Source: Anthopleura xanthogrammica (taxonomy: Eukaryota > Cnidaria > Anthozoa > Actiniaria > Actiniidae). From it: a DNA stretch of 64,000 nucleotides. The stretch covers positions 4,731,868 to 4,795,867 of the forward strand of contig OZ025219.1 of NCBI GenBank assembly GCA_964019055.1. Reading direction: 5' to 3'. The notes under the pieces were generated by a model. That model saw nothing but the letters and a program-made list of their open reading frames with translations. It was not told where the DNA came from and searched no databases. Positions 42,901 through 52,847 of the stretch are shown one piece after another. How positions within the stretch are numbered: the first letter of the stretch is position 1; every line of letters starts with the position of its first letter. The position numbers were made by a program, and so were the translations under genes.

Positions 42901-45900
42901 ACCTTTTGGGCGAGAAAAGCACATTTTGGGTGTCAAAAACACTGTTTTGCTAGAAAAAAAAGCTTTTTAGCCCAAAAAAGTGAAAAATGCCCATTTTGGC
43001 TCTGAAAACTAGGTTTTTTGCTGACGGTAGGACCTGTTTGCTGAAACCACCACTTTTTGCTCCTGAAAAGACCTCATAAGATAAAAACACGACGTTTTGG
43101 CGAAAAAAAATTGCGTTGTGGCTGAGAAAAGGTGCTTTTTGGTCAAAAAAACCTGTTTTTTGCTGAGAAAATTGGAATTTGGCTGAGAATTTTCTTTGGC
43201 CCAAAACACCACTTTTTCACTGCTAAACGCACCTTTTGGGCGAGAAAAGCACATTTTGGGTGTCAAAAACACTGTTTTGCTAGAGAAAAAAGCTTTTTAG
43301 CCCAAAAAACTGAAAAATGGCCATTTTGGCTCTCAAAACTAGGTTTTTCGCTGACGGTAGGACCTGTTTGCTGAAACCACCACTTTTTGCTCCTGAAAAG
43401 ACCTCATAAGATAAAAACACGACGTTTTGGCGAAACAAAATTGCGTTTTGGCTGAGAAAAGGTGCTTTTTGGTCAAAAAAACTGTTTTTTGCTGAGAAAA
43501 TTGGAATTTGGCTGAGAATTTTCTTTGGCCCAAAACACCACTTTTTCACTGCTAAACGCACCTTTTGGGCGAGAAAAGCACATTTTGGGTGTCAAAAACA
43601 CTGTTTTGCTAGAAAAAAAAGCTTTTTAGCCCAAAAAACTGAAAAATGCCCATTTTGGCTCTCAAAACTAGGTTTTTCGCTGACGGTAGGACCTGTTTGC
43701 TGAAACCACCACTTTTTGCTCCTGAAAAGACCTCATAAGATAAAAACACGACGTTTTGGCGAAAAAAAATTGCGTTTTGGCTGAGAAAAGGTGCTTTTTG
43801 GTCAAAAAAACTGTTTTTTGCTGAGAAAATTGGAATTTGGCTGAGAATTTTCTTTGGCCCAAAACACCACTTTTTCACTGCTAAACGCACCTTTTGGGCG
43901 AGAAAAGCACATTTTGGGTGTCAAAAACACTGTTTTGCTAGAAAAAAAAGCTTTTTAGCCCAAAAAACTGAAAAATGGCCATTTTGGCTCTCAAAACTAG
44001 GTTTTTCGCTGACGGTAGGACCTGTTTGCTGAAACCACCACTTTTTGCTCCTGAAAAGACCTCATAAGATAAAAACACGACGTTTTGGCGAAACAAAATT
44101 GCGTTTTGGCTGAGAAAAGGTGCTTTTTGGTCAAAAAAACTGTTTTTTGCTGAGAAAATTGGAATTTGGCTGAGAATTTTCTTTGGCCCAAAACACCACT
44201 TTTTCACTGCTAAACGCACCTTTTGGGCGAGAAAAGCACATTTTGGGTGTCAAAAACACTGTTTTGCTAGAAAAAAAAGCTTTTTAGCCCAAAAAACTGA
44301 AAAATGCCCATTTTGGCTCTCAAAACTAGGTTTTTCGCTGACGGTAGGACCTGTTTGCTGAAACCACCACTTTTTGCTCCTGAAAAGACCTCATAAGATA
44401 AAAACACGACGTTTTGGCGGAAACAAATTGCGTTTTGGCTGAGAAAAGGTGCTTTTTGGTCAAAAAAACTGTTTTTTGCTGAGAAAATTAGAATTTGGCT
44501 GAGAATTTTCTTTGGCCCAAAACACCACTTTTTCACTGCTAAACGCACCTTTTGGGCGAGAAAAGCACATTTTGGGTGTCAAAAACACTGTTTTGCTAGA
44601 AAAAAAAGCTTTTTAGCCCAAAAAACTGAAAAATGCCCATTTTGGCTCTCAAAACTAGGTTTTTCGCTGACGGTAGGACCTGTTTGCTGAAACCACCACT
44701 TTTTGCTCCTGAAAAGACCTCATAAGATAAAAACACGACGTTTTGGGGGAAACAAATTGCGTTTTGGCTGAGAAAAGGTGCTTTTTGGTCAAAAAAACTG
44801 TTTTTTGCTGAGAAAATTGGAATTTGGCTGAGAATTTTCTTTGGCCCAAAACACCACTTTTTCACTGCTAAACGCACCTTTTGGGCGAGAAAAGCACATT
44901 TTGGGTGTCAAAAACACTGTTTTGCTAGAAAAAAAAGCTTTTTAGCCCAAAAAACTGAAAAATGCCCATTTTGGCTCTCAAAACTAGGTTTTTCGCTGAC
45001 GGTAGGACCTGTTTGCTGAAACCACCACTTTTTGCTCCTGAAAAGACCTCATAAGATAAAAACACGACGTTTTGGGGGAAACAAATTGCGTTTTGGCTGA
45101 GAAAAGGTGCTTTTTGGTCAAAAAAACTGTTTTTTGCTGAGAAAATTGGAATTTGGCTGAGAATTTTCTTTGGCCCAAAACACCACTTTTTCACTGCTAA
45201 ACGCACCTTTTGGGCGAGAAAAGCACATTTTGGGTGTCAAAAACACTGTTTTGCTAGAAAAAAAAGCTTTTTAGCCCAAAAAACTGAAAAATGCCCATTT
45301 TGGCTCTCAAAACTAGGTTTTTCGCTGACGGTAGGACCTGTTTGCTGAAACCACCACTTTTTGCTCCTGAAAAGACCTCATAAGATAAAAACACGACGTT
45401 TTGGCGAAACAAAATTGCGTTTTGGCTGAGAAAAGGTGCTTTTTGGTCAAAAAAACTGTTTTTTGCTGAGAAAATTGGAATTTGGCTGAGAATTTTCTTT
45501 GGCCCAAAACACCACTTTTTCACTGCTAAACGCACCTTTTGGGCGAGAAAAGCACATTTTGGGTGTCAAAAACACTGTTTTGCTAGAAAAAAAAGCTTTT
45601 TAGCCCAAAAAACTGAAAAATGGCCATTTTGGCTCTCAAAACTAGGTTTTCGCTGACGGTAGGACCTGCTTGCTGAAACCACCACTTTTTGCTCCTGAAA
45701 AGACCTCATAAGATAAAAACACGACGTTTTGGCGAAAAAAAATTGCGTTTTCGCTGGGAAAAGGTGCTTTTTGGTCAAAAAAACTGTTTTTTGCTGAGAA
45801 AATTGGAATTTGGAATTTGGAATTTTCTTTGGCCCAAAACACCACTTTTTCACTGCTAAACGCACCTTTTGGGCGAGAAAAGCACATTTTGGGTGTCAAA

Positions 45901-48900
45901 AACACTGTTTTGCTAGAAAAAAAAGCTTTTTAGCCCAAAAAACTGAAAAATGGCCATTTTGGCTCTCAAAACTAGGTTTTTCGCTGACGGTAGGACCTGT
46001 TTGCTGAAACCACCACTTTTTGCTCCTGAAAAGACCTCATAAGATAAAAACACGACGTTTTGGCGAAAACAAATTGCGTTTTGGCTGAGAAAAGGTGCTT
46101 TTTGGTCAAAAAAACTGTTTTTTGCTGAGAAAATTGGAATTTGGCTGAGAATTTTCTTTGGCCCAAAACACCACTTTTTCACTGCTAAACGCACCTTTTG
46201 GGCGAGAAAAGCACATTTTGGGTGTCAAAAACACTGTTTTGCTAGAAAAAAAAAGCTTTTTAGCCCAAAAAACTGAAAAATGGCCATTTTGGCTCTCAAA
46301 ACTAGGTTTTTCGCTGACGGTAGGACCTGTTTGCTGAAACCACCACTTTTTGCTCCTGAAAAGACCTCATAAGATAAAAACACGACGTTTTGGCGAAAAC
46401 AAATTGCGTTTTGGCTGAGAAAAGGTGCTTTTTGGTCAAAAAAACTGTTTTTTGCTGAGAAAATTGGAATTTGGCTGAGAATTTTCTTTGGCCCAAAACA
46501 CCACTTTTTCACTGCTAAACGCACCTTTTGGGCGAGAAAAGCACATTTTGGGTGTCAAAAACACTGTTTTGCTAGAAAAAAAAGCTTTTTAGCCCAAAAA
46601 ACTGAAAAATGGCCATTTTGGCTCTCAAAACTAGGTTTTTCGCTGACGGTAGGACCTGTTTGCTGAAACCACCACTTTTTGCTCCTGAAAAGACCTCATA
46701 AGATAAAAACACGACGTTTTGGCGAAACAAAATTGCGTTTTGGCTGAGAAAAGGTGCTTTTTGGTCAAAAAAACTGTTTTTTGCTGAGAAAATTGGAATT
46801 TGGCTGAGAATTTTCTTTGGCCCAAAACACCACTTTTTCACTGCTAAACGCACCTTTTGGGCGAGAAAAGCACATTTTGGGTGTCAAAAACACTGTTTTG
46901 CTAGAAAAAAAAGCTTTTTAGCCCAAAAAACTGAAAAATGCCCATTTTGGCTCTCAAAACTAGGTTTTTCGCTGACGGTAGGACCTGTTTGCTGAAACCA
47001 CCACTTTTTGCTCCTGAAAAGACCTCATAAGATAAAAACACAACGTTTTGGCGAAAACAAATTGCGTTTTGGCTGAGAAAAGGTGCTTTTTGGTCAAAAA
47101 AACTGTTTTTTGCTGAGAAAATTGGAATTTGGCTGAGAATTTTCTTTGGCCCAAAACACCACTTTTTCACTGCTAAACGCACCTTTTGGGCGAGAAAAGC
47201 ACATTTTGGGTGTCAAAAACACTGTTTTGCTAGAAAAAAAAGCTTTTTAGCCCAAAAAACTGAAAAATGCCCATTTTGGCTCTCAAAACTAGGTTTTTCG
47301 CTGACGGTAAGACCTGGTTGCTGAAACCACCACTTTTTGCTCCTGAAAAGACCTCATAAGATAAAAACACGACGTTTTGGCGAAAAAAAATTGCGTTTTG
47401 GCTGGGAAAAGGTGCTTTTTGGTCAAAAAAACTGTTTTTTGCTGAGAAAATTGGAATTTGGCTGAGAATTTTCTTTGGCCCAAAACACCACTTTTTCACT
47501 GCTAAACGCACCTTTTGGGCGAGAAAAGCACATTTTGGGTGTCAAAAACACTGTTTTGCTAGAAAAAAAAGCTTTTTAGCCCAAAAAACTGAAAAATGGC
47601 CATTTTGGCTCTCAAAACTAGGTTTTTCGCTGACGGTAGGACCTGTTTGCTGAAACCACCACTTTTTGCTCCTGAAAAGACCTCATAAGATAAAAACACG
47701 ACGTTTTGGCGAAAAAAAATTGCGTTTTGGCTGAGAAAAGGTGCTTTTTGGTCAAAAAAACTGTTTTTTGCTGAGAAAATTGGAATTTGGCTGAGAATTT
47801 TCTTTGGCCCAAAACACCACTTTTTCACTGCTAAACGCACCTTTTGGGCGAGAAAAGCACATTTTGGGTGTCAAAAACACTGTTTTGCTAGAAAAAAAAG
47901 CTTTTTAGCCCAAAAAACTGAAAAATGGCCATTTTGGCTCTCAAAACTAGGTTTTTTGCTGACGGTAGGACCTGTTTGCTGAAACCACCACTTTTTGCTC
48001 CTGAAAAGACCTCATAAGATAAAAACACGACGTTTTGGCGAAACAAAATTGCGTTTTGGTCGAGAAAAGGTGCTTTTTGGTCAAAAAAACTGTTTTTTGC
48101 TGAGAAAATTGGAATTTGGCTGAGAATTTTCTTTTTCACTTTTTCACTGCTAAACGCACCTTTTGGGCGAGAAAAGCACATTTTGGGTGTCAAAAACACT
48201 GTTTTGCTAGAAAAAAAAGCTTTTTAGCCCAAAAAACTGAAAAATGGCCATTTTGGCTCTCAAAACTAGGTTTTTCGCTGACGGTAGGACCTGTTTGCTG
48301 AAACCACCACTTTTTGCTCCTGAAAAGACCTCATAAGATAAAAACACGACGTTTTGGCGAAAACAAATTGCGTTTTGGCTGAGAAAAGGTGCTTTTTGGT
48401 CAAAAAAACTGTTTTTTGCTGAGAAAATTGGAATTTGGCTGAGAATTTTCTTTGGCCCAAAACACCACTTTTTCACTGCTAAACGCACCTTTTGGGCGAG
48501 AAAAGCACATTTTGGGTGTCAAAAACACTGTTTTGCTAGAAAAAAAAGCTTTTTAGCCCAAAAAACTGAAAAATGGCCATTTTGGCTCTCAAAACTAGGT
48601 TTTTCGCTGACGGTAGGACCTGTTTGCTGAAACCACCACTTTTTGCTCCTGAAAAGACCTCATAAGATAAAAACACGACGTTTTGGCGAAACAAAATTGC
48701 GTTTTGGCCGAGAAAAGGTGCTTTTTGGTCAAAAAAACTGTTTTTTGCTGAGAAAATTGGAATTTGGCTGAGAATTTTCTTTGGCCCAAAACACCACTTT
48801 TTCACTGCTAAACGCACCTTTTGGGCGAGAAAAGCACATTTTGGGTGTCAAAAACACTGTTTTGCTAGAAAAAAAAGCTTTTTAGCCCAAAAAACTGAAA

Positions 48901-50283
48901 AATGCCCATTTTGGCTCTCAAAACTAGGTTTTTCGCTGACGGTAGGACCTGTTTGCTGAAACCACCACTTTTTGCTCCTGAAAAGACCTCATAAGATAAA
49001 AACACGACGTTTTGGCGAAACAAAATTGCGTTTTGGCCGAGAAAAGGTGCTTTTTGGTCAAAAAAACTGTTTTTTGCTGAGAAAATTGGAATTTGGCTGA
49101 GAATTTTCTTTGGCCCAAAACACCACTTTTTCACTGCTAAACGCACCTTTTGGGCGAGAAAAGCACATTTTGGGTGTCAAAAACACTGTTTTGCTAGAAA
49201 AAAAAGCTTTTTAGCCCAAAAAACTGAAAAATGCCCATTTTGGCTCTCAAAACTAGGTTTTTCGCTGACGGTAGGACCTGTTTGCTGAAACCACCACTTT
49301 TTGCTCCTGAAAAGACCTCATAAGATAAAAACACAACGTTTTGGCGAAAACAAATTGCGTTTTGGCTGAGAAAAGGTGCTTTTTGGTCAAAAAAACTGTT
49401 TTTTGCTGAGAAAATTGGAATTTGGCTGAGAATTTTCTTTGGCCCAAAACACCACTTTTTCACTGCTAAACGCACCTTTTGGGCGAGAAAAGCACATTTT
49501 GGGTGTCAAAAACACTGTTTTGCTAGAAAAAAAAGCTTTTTAGCCCAAAAAACTGAAAAATGCCCATTTTGGCTCTCAAAACTAGGTTTTTCGCTGACGG
49601 TAAGACCTGGTTGCTGAAACCACCACTTTTTGCTCCTGAAAAGACCTCATAAGATAAAAACACGACGTTTTGGCGAAAAAAAATTGCGTTTTGGCTGGGA
49701 AAAGGTGTTTTTTAGTCAAAAAAACTGTTTTTTGCTGAGAAAATTGGAATTTGGCTGAGAATTTTCTTTGGCCCAAAACACCACTTTTTCACTGCTAAAC
49801 GCACCTTTTGGGCGAGAAAAGCACATTTTGGGTGTCAAAAACACTGTTTTGCTAGAAAAAAAAGCTTTTTAGCCCAAAAAACTGAAAAATGCCCATTTTG
49901 GCTCTCAAAACTAGGTTTTTCGCTGACGGTAGGACCTGTTTGCTGAAACCACCACTTTTTGCTCCTGAAAAGACCTCATAAGATAAAAACACGACGTTTT
50001 GGCGAAAAAAAATTGCGTTTTGGCTGAGAAAAGGTGCTTTTTGGTCAAAAAAACTGTTTTTTGCTGAGAAAATTGGAATTTGGCTGAGAATTTTCTTTGG
50101 CCCAAAACACCACTTTTTCACTGCTAAACGCACCTTTTGGGCGAGAAAAGCACATTTTGGGTGTCAAAAACACTGTTTTGCTAGAAAAAAAAGCTTTTTA
50201 GCCCAAACAACTGAAAGATGGCCATTTTGGCTCTCAAAACTAGGTTTTTCGCTGACGGTAGGACCTGTTTGCTGAAACCACCA
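18986..50283 (+). repeat. 329-bp satellite array, subfamily B (about 95 monomers)
   Basis: Same monomer length, phase and orientation as subfamily A, but with about 25 fixed differences: CGCTGACGGTAGGACC, CTCCTGAAAAGACCTCATAAG, AATTGCGTTTTGG, CTTTGGCCCAAAACACCAC and CGCACCTTTTGGGCGAG. Internal variants (AAACAAAATTGCG, AAAACAAATTGCG, CACAAGATA, AAAAATGCCC versus AAAAATGGCC) mark shared histories among copies. The first copy (18,986-19,250) and the last (to 50,283) carry more private changes than interior copies, as expected at array edges. No gene is visible anywhere in it. Confidence 0.97.
23310..26300 (+). repeat. Three-monomer higher-order repeat in satellite B (about 990 bp)
   Basis: Three variant monomers alternate: (a) CACAAGATA with an 8-A run before CTG, (b) CACAAGATA with a shortened A-run and GAGTATTTTC, (c) a copy with AAACAAAATTGCG. 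Type (a) recurs near 23,310, 24,305, 25,296 and 26,290, that is every 987-991 bp. From the second round the (b) copies carry a 4-bp insertion and TATCGG change (near 24,790 and 25,782), so the later rounds descend from one altered copy. Confidence 0.75.
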
Positions 50284-50317
50284 AGGTGCTTTTTGGTCAA
50301 AAAAACTGTTTTCACTG
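50284..50317. other. Satellite inversion junction
   Basis: Forward monomer sequence stops at GAAACCACCA (50,283), jumps about 80 bp ahead within the monomer to AGGTGCTTTTTGGTCAAAA, then after GTTTTCACTGC switches to the complementary strand of the repeat (AAAAGAAAATTCTC, from about 50,318). Two breakpoints within about 35 bp suggest a template switch or repair event rather than a clean inversion. An assembly join is also possible. Confidence 0.75.
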
Positions 50318-50937
50318 CAAAAGAAAATTCTCAGGAAATTTCAAATTTTCTCAGCAAAAACCCCATTTTTTTTCGCCAAAAAGTCGTGTTTTTATCTCAA
50401 AAGGTATTTTCATGATTAAACAGTGGTGGTTTCAGCAAACAGGGCTCGCCGTCAGCGAAAAACCTGGTTTTTAGAGCCAAAATGGCCATTTTTCAGTTTT
50501 TTGCGCTAAAAAGCTTTTTTTTCCAGCAAAACAGTGTTTTGGACACCGAAAATGTGCTCTTCTCGGCCAAAATGTGCGTTTAGCAGTGAAAACGTCGTGT
50601 TTTGAGCAAAAGAAAATTCTCAGCAAATTTCAAATTTTCTCAGCAAAAAACAGTTTTTTTGACCAAAAAGCACCTTTTCTCAGCCAAAACCCCATTTTTT
50701 TTCGCCAAAAAGTCGTGTTTTTATCTCAAGAGGTATTTTCATGAGCAAAAAGTGGTGGTTTGAGCAAACTGGGCACGCCGTCAGCGAAAAACCTGGTTTT
50801 GAGAGCCAAAATGGCCATTTTTCAGTTTTTTGGGCTAAAAAGCTTTTTTTTTCAGCAAAACAGTGTTTTGGACACCGAAAATGTGCTTTTCTCGGCCAAA
50901 ATGTGCGTTTAGCAGTGAAAACGTCGTGTTTTGAGTA
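50318..50937 (-). repeat. Inverted 329-bp satellite, subfamily C (about 1.9 monomers)
   Basis: Reads as the reverse complement of the main array. It mixes states: GAGCAAAAGAAAATTCTCAGC and CTCAAGAGGTATT resemble subfamily A, while GTGGTGGTTT matches subfamily B, and GGACACCGAAAATGTGC is private. It ends within a monomer at GTCGTGTTTTGAG, where the unrelated island begins. Confidence 0.92.
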
Positions 50938-50953
50938 ATCCTTTTGGATTACT
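50934..50953 (-). terminator. Stem-loop at island edge, just after the 56-codon gene
   Basis: Perfect 8-bp stem with a 4-nt loop (AGTAATCC-TTTT-GGATTACT). It lies 2 nt beyond the stop codon of the minus-strand 56-codon gene (stop at 50,956-50,958) and at the exact boundary with satellite. Its geometry matches the hairpins at 52,897 and 52,258, each also at the end of a reading frame. It may be a transcript 3'-end signal; a terminal repeat of the island is an alternative. Confidence 0.5.
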
Positions 50954-50955
50954 GG

Positions 50956-51126
50956 TTAGCCCCTTTTCTTTAATTTATCCAAGTTTGATACTAATTCGTC
51001 ATACTGAAGTGATGATAATCCCATGTACTGCAACTTAACATCTTCGCGTAGTGGTAGGGCCAGTATTTTCATTAGGAACTGGCAATAATCCATTTCTCTT
51101 TCTGATAAGGCGTTTGTTTCACTCAT
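50956..51126 (-). CDS. Small acidic/helical protein, 56 aa, paralogue of the downstream half of the neighbouring gene
   Basis: Complete frame from ATG (51,126) to TAA, not recognised as a known family. Residues 7-54 align without gaps to a 48-residue stretch encoded at 51,323-51,466 in the adjacent frameshifted gene, with 17 identities by eye, including the shared LPLR motif, QY and VS. The frame has a TATA-like CTATAAAGG 9 nt before its ATG and a hairpin 2 nt after its stop, so it looks like an autonomous transcription unit. Heptad-like leucines at the C-terminal end suggest a helix. No signal peptide or membrane segment is seen. Being short, it could be a spurious frame, but the paralogy argues against that. 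Confidence 0.55.
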   Translation of the reverse strand: MSETNALSEREMDYCQFLMKILALPLREDVKLQYMGLSSLQYDELVSNLDKLKKRG

Positions 51127-51135
51127 AATATGATT

Positions 51136-51144
51136 CCTTTATAG
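51136..51144 (-). promoter_or_regulatory. TATA-like element of the 56-codon gene
   Basis: CTATAAAGG on the minus strand, followed after 9 nt by the ATG at 51,126. The same 11-nt word CTATAAAGGAA precedes the 72-codon gene at 52,199. Such closeness to the ATG implies either a very short leader or a leader or processing motif rather than a classical TATA box 30 bp upstream. Confidence 0.45.
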
Positions 51145-51172
51145 CATGCGCATACATTCTTTAAACGTTTTT

Positions 51173-51878
51173 TTAATCTAAGAAAATGTGGGAATAGTCT
51201 TCTCGCACGTGTGGTAAGACCACCCCTGTTATCAAGAGATGACAAATATCGTAGCATAAATCTTCATCATACTTTTCCATTACCCTTTCCCTGTTTTCGT
51301 CCGAGCCTGCTAATAACAAGTCTTTGTCTAATCCATCAACGATTGATACCATTATCTCATACTGAGAGAATGTTATTCTCATGAACCTTTCCATAACATT
51401 CCCACGTAGTGGTAGGATTTTCATTCTTTGTATGAAGTGGTAATAGTTCCTTTCTTTTTTTGGTAAGGTGACGAATGGGAAGAGTGGGTGTGTGCAAAAT
51501 AAGGAGAATCGTGAATTCGTGAGGCGAATATCTAGGGATAGTATCTCCTCTAGTGTGTACCCGTTTTTTCCTGATTCTCGCGACACTTCTTGGGACGTAG
51601 TGAATAAGCTTCTCATACCATCCTAACAAGTCTCTTTCGTTCCTAACGAGATGATTAGCTCCATAAACGGATTGGAAATATCCGGAGTTATTATCATTCT
51701 TAAGCCAACAATCCATCTCTAGACTTACTTTTATAACTTCCTTTTCACCCTGATTTTCCAAGAAAGCACGTATGATTTCCATGGCGCGTGGCTCATACAT
51801 ATCCAAAAACATGGTGATGTCCATGCGGTCGACAAGCTTGGGTTCCTTGAGGTACTTGTTGTAAAACTCGCATAGCAT
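51173..51878 (-). pseudogene. Frameshifted island gene (about 230 codons), possibly related to the N-terminal part of protein-primed PolB proteins
   Basis: Two overlapping minus-strand frames appear to be one gene. The first starts at ATG 51,878 (MLCEFYNKYL...) and is sensible to about residue 97; the second, offset by +1, is sensible from about 51,575 to the TAA at 51,173. The switch falls near an A6 run at about 51,567-51,572, so a one-base insertion, an assembly error or programmed +1 slippage are all possible. The middle part (YFQS, a DL..WYEK segment, then NGYTLEEILSLDIRL and an LPKK end) has the spacing of a conserved segment that, as I recall it, lies before the polymerase domain in Polinton/adintovirus-like B-family DNA polymerases; no polymerase motif follows here, so this is weak. 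The 48 residues after LPKK are paralogous to the 56-aa neighbour. In-frame proline-rich codons precede the ATG back to a TAA. Confidence 0.45.
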
Positions 51879-51980
51879 GATTCCTTGTGGTCGTGGTGGG
51901 GGTGGGGGTTGGTCGTTGTCAGGTTGGGAAGGTATGCGGAAGGCACGTCGTTGTTATTCGTAGAGGATCTGTTCTATGAA

Positions 51981-52199
51981 TTAGATAAGTTGATCGACCT
52001 CCCTTGGGTCTTTTCCCTTAATGACCACGTTAACGAACGTCCTAATTGATGAGGGAACGTATGACATGAACCACTCTAAGTAATTTCTTAAGTCGTCCTG
52101 AATTCCTTCGATGATAGGCGGTTTTGGACTTGTTGGTGGAGATGGGGGTAGTATTGGTACGTTAATCTCAGGGATGGGCTTATCCATGAGGTTTGACAT
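51981..52199 (-). CDS. Small proline-rich island protein, 72 aa
   Basis: Frame from ATG 52,199 to TAA 51,981. The N-terminal third is rich in Pro and Ser (PPSPPTSPKPP at residues 18-28); the remainder is predicted helical and amphipathic (DDLRNYLEWF). I do not recognise a family. The ATG is only 6 nt after CTATAAAGG (52,206-52,214), the same element as in front of the 56-codon gene. Its end lies about 100 bp before the ATG of the frameshifted gene on the same strand. No convincing hairpin follows its stop, only a 5-bp imperfect one. Confidence 0.5.
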   Translation of the reverse strand: MSNLMDKPIPEINVPILPPSPPTSPKPPIIEGIQDDLRNYLEWFMSYVPSSIRTFVNVVIKGKDPREVDQLI

Positions 52200-52205
52200 T
52201 TTTTT

Positions 52206-52214
52206 CCTTTATAG
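52206..52214 (-). promoter_or_regulatory. TATA-like element of the 72-codon gene
   Basis: CTATAAAGG on the minus strand, 6 nt before the ATG at 52,199 and preceded by a second AT-rich TATATAAAC. It is identical over 11 nt to the element at 51,136. Confidence 0.45.
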
Positions 52215-52253
52215 TATGTTTATATATTCTTAAGACATTTTTTTTTCACCATA

Positions 52254-52281
52254 GATGTCAAAGAACATCTTCTTTGATATC
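52254..52281 (-). terminator. Stem-loop just after the 186-codon gene
   Basis: TCAAAGAA-CATC-TTCTTTGA (52,258-52,277) forms a perfect 8-bp stem with a 4-nt loop; after one mismatched pair it extends by GAT/ATC, giving 12-bp arms. It begins 5 nt beyond the stop codon at 52,287. It is the third hairpin in the island with the same stem and loop sizes at a stop codon. Confidence 0.5.
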
Positions 52282-52286
52282 TCACA

Positions 52287-52847
52287 TCACTTAGACTTCA
52301 TCATCACATACCCTGCAGGTAGCTCCTCTTCTTTAAAATAAGCGAACTCATATTGTTGACCATTAATCTTGGATCGCCCAGTCTTCGCATAACCTTTTCC
52401 ATCACAGCACGCCTTGATGATACCAGCATTTATCCCCAAACGCTTTTGTGTCGCATACATGCTGTAAAAATAGGTCTTTTCTTCGGTGAGTAGGCTCGTG
52501 GCTACCACACACTTCCTATTCTTGCAGCTGTTTGCTAGGTAGGAATAGTCTCTCTTTTTGGTTGGTGTTGATTCTTTTTGTAGGGGTGGTGGGGTAGGTG
52601 GTTCTTCTTCTCGTGGGGGTGTTCGGGGTTGTGGTGCATCTTGGGAGAGTTGGTTCATAAGGTGTTTGCGTGCTTTTCTGGACATGCGGTTGTCTTTCCT
52701 ACTTTTTTGCGGAAGGGTGTTTTTGCGAAGACAAGTGGGTGGAGATACGGGGGATAGTTCGTAGGTGCCGGGTTGGGAGGAGTGATTGAGGGTAATGGTG
52801 ATGGTTTGTCTTTGGCGTTTTCGTTTTTGCTTCTGCTTCTTCTTCAT
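52287..52847 (-). CDS. 186-aa basic, proline-rich protein with a C-terminal NUMOD/IENR-like DNA-binding domain
   Basis: Complete frame from ATG 52,847 to a stop at 52,287. Residues 2-14 are almost all Lys/Arg/Gln (KKKQKQKRKRQRQ), a likely nuclear-localisation or nucleic-acid-binding tail. Residues 71-90 are Pro/Glu-rich. Residues 112-172 form a compact domain: a beta-strand start (CVVATSLL), then FYSMYATQKRLGINAGIIK at 127-145, which reads as a helix-turn-helix, then GRSKINGQQYEFAYF. This is the layout of NUMOD1/IENR1 modules, known as DNA-binding add-ons of homing endonucleases and as stand-alone domains in DNA-virus proteins. No nuclease motif is visible, so a DNA-binding or regulatory role is inferred. 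The gene has a TAAAGAAAGCCAAAA leader abutting the ATG and a hairpin after its stop. Confidence 0.6.
   Translation of the reverse strand: MKKKQKQKRKRQRQTITITLNHSSQPGTYELSPVSPPTCLRKNTLPQKSRKDNRMSRKARKHLMNQLSQDAPQPRTPPREEEPPTPPPLQKESTPTKKRDYSYLANSCKNRKCVVATSLLTEEKTYFYSMYATQKRLGINAGIIKACCDGKGYAKTGRSKINGQQYEFAYFKEEELPAGYVMMKSK

Noticed and set aside
1..50283. Hundreds of 60-156-codon frames on both strands, many starting MSKKW, MSKRK, MRLAVKK or MLRIFF
   Set aside because: They repeat with the 329-bp monomer, occur in several overlapping frames at once, are Lys/Phe-rich from A- and T-runs, and cannot continue between monomers because 329 is not divisible by 3. They are by-products of satellite sequence.
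52558..52764. Plus-strand 68-codon Gly/Arg-rich frame
   Set aside because: It is the antisense shadow of the proline-rich and basic part of the 186-codon minus-strand gene.
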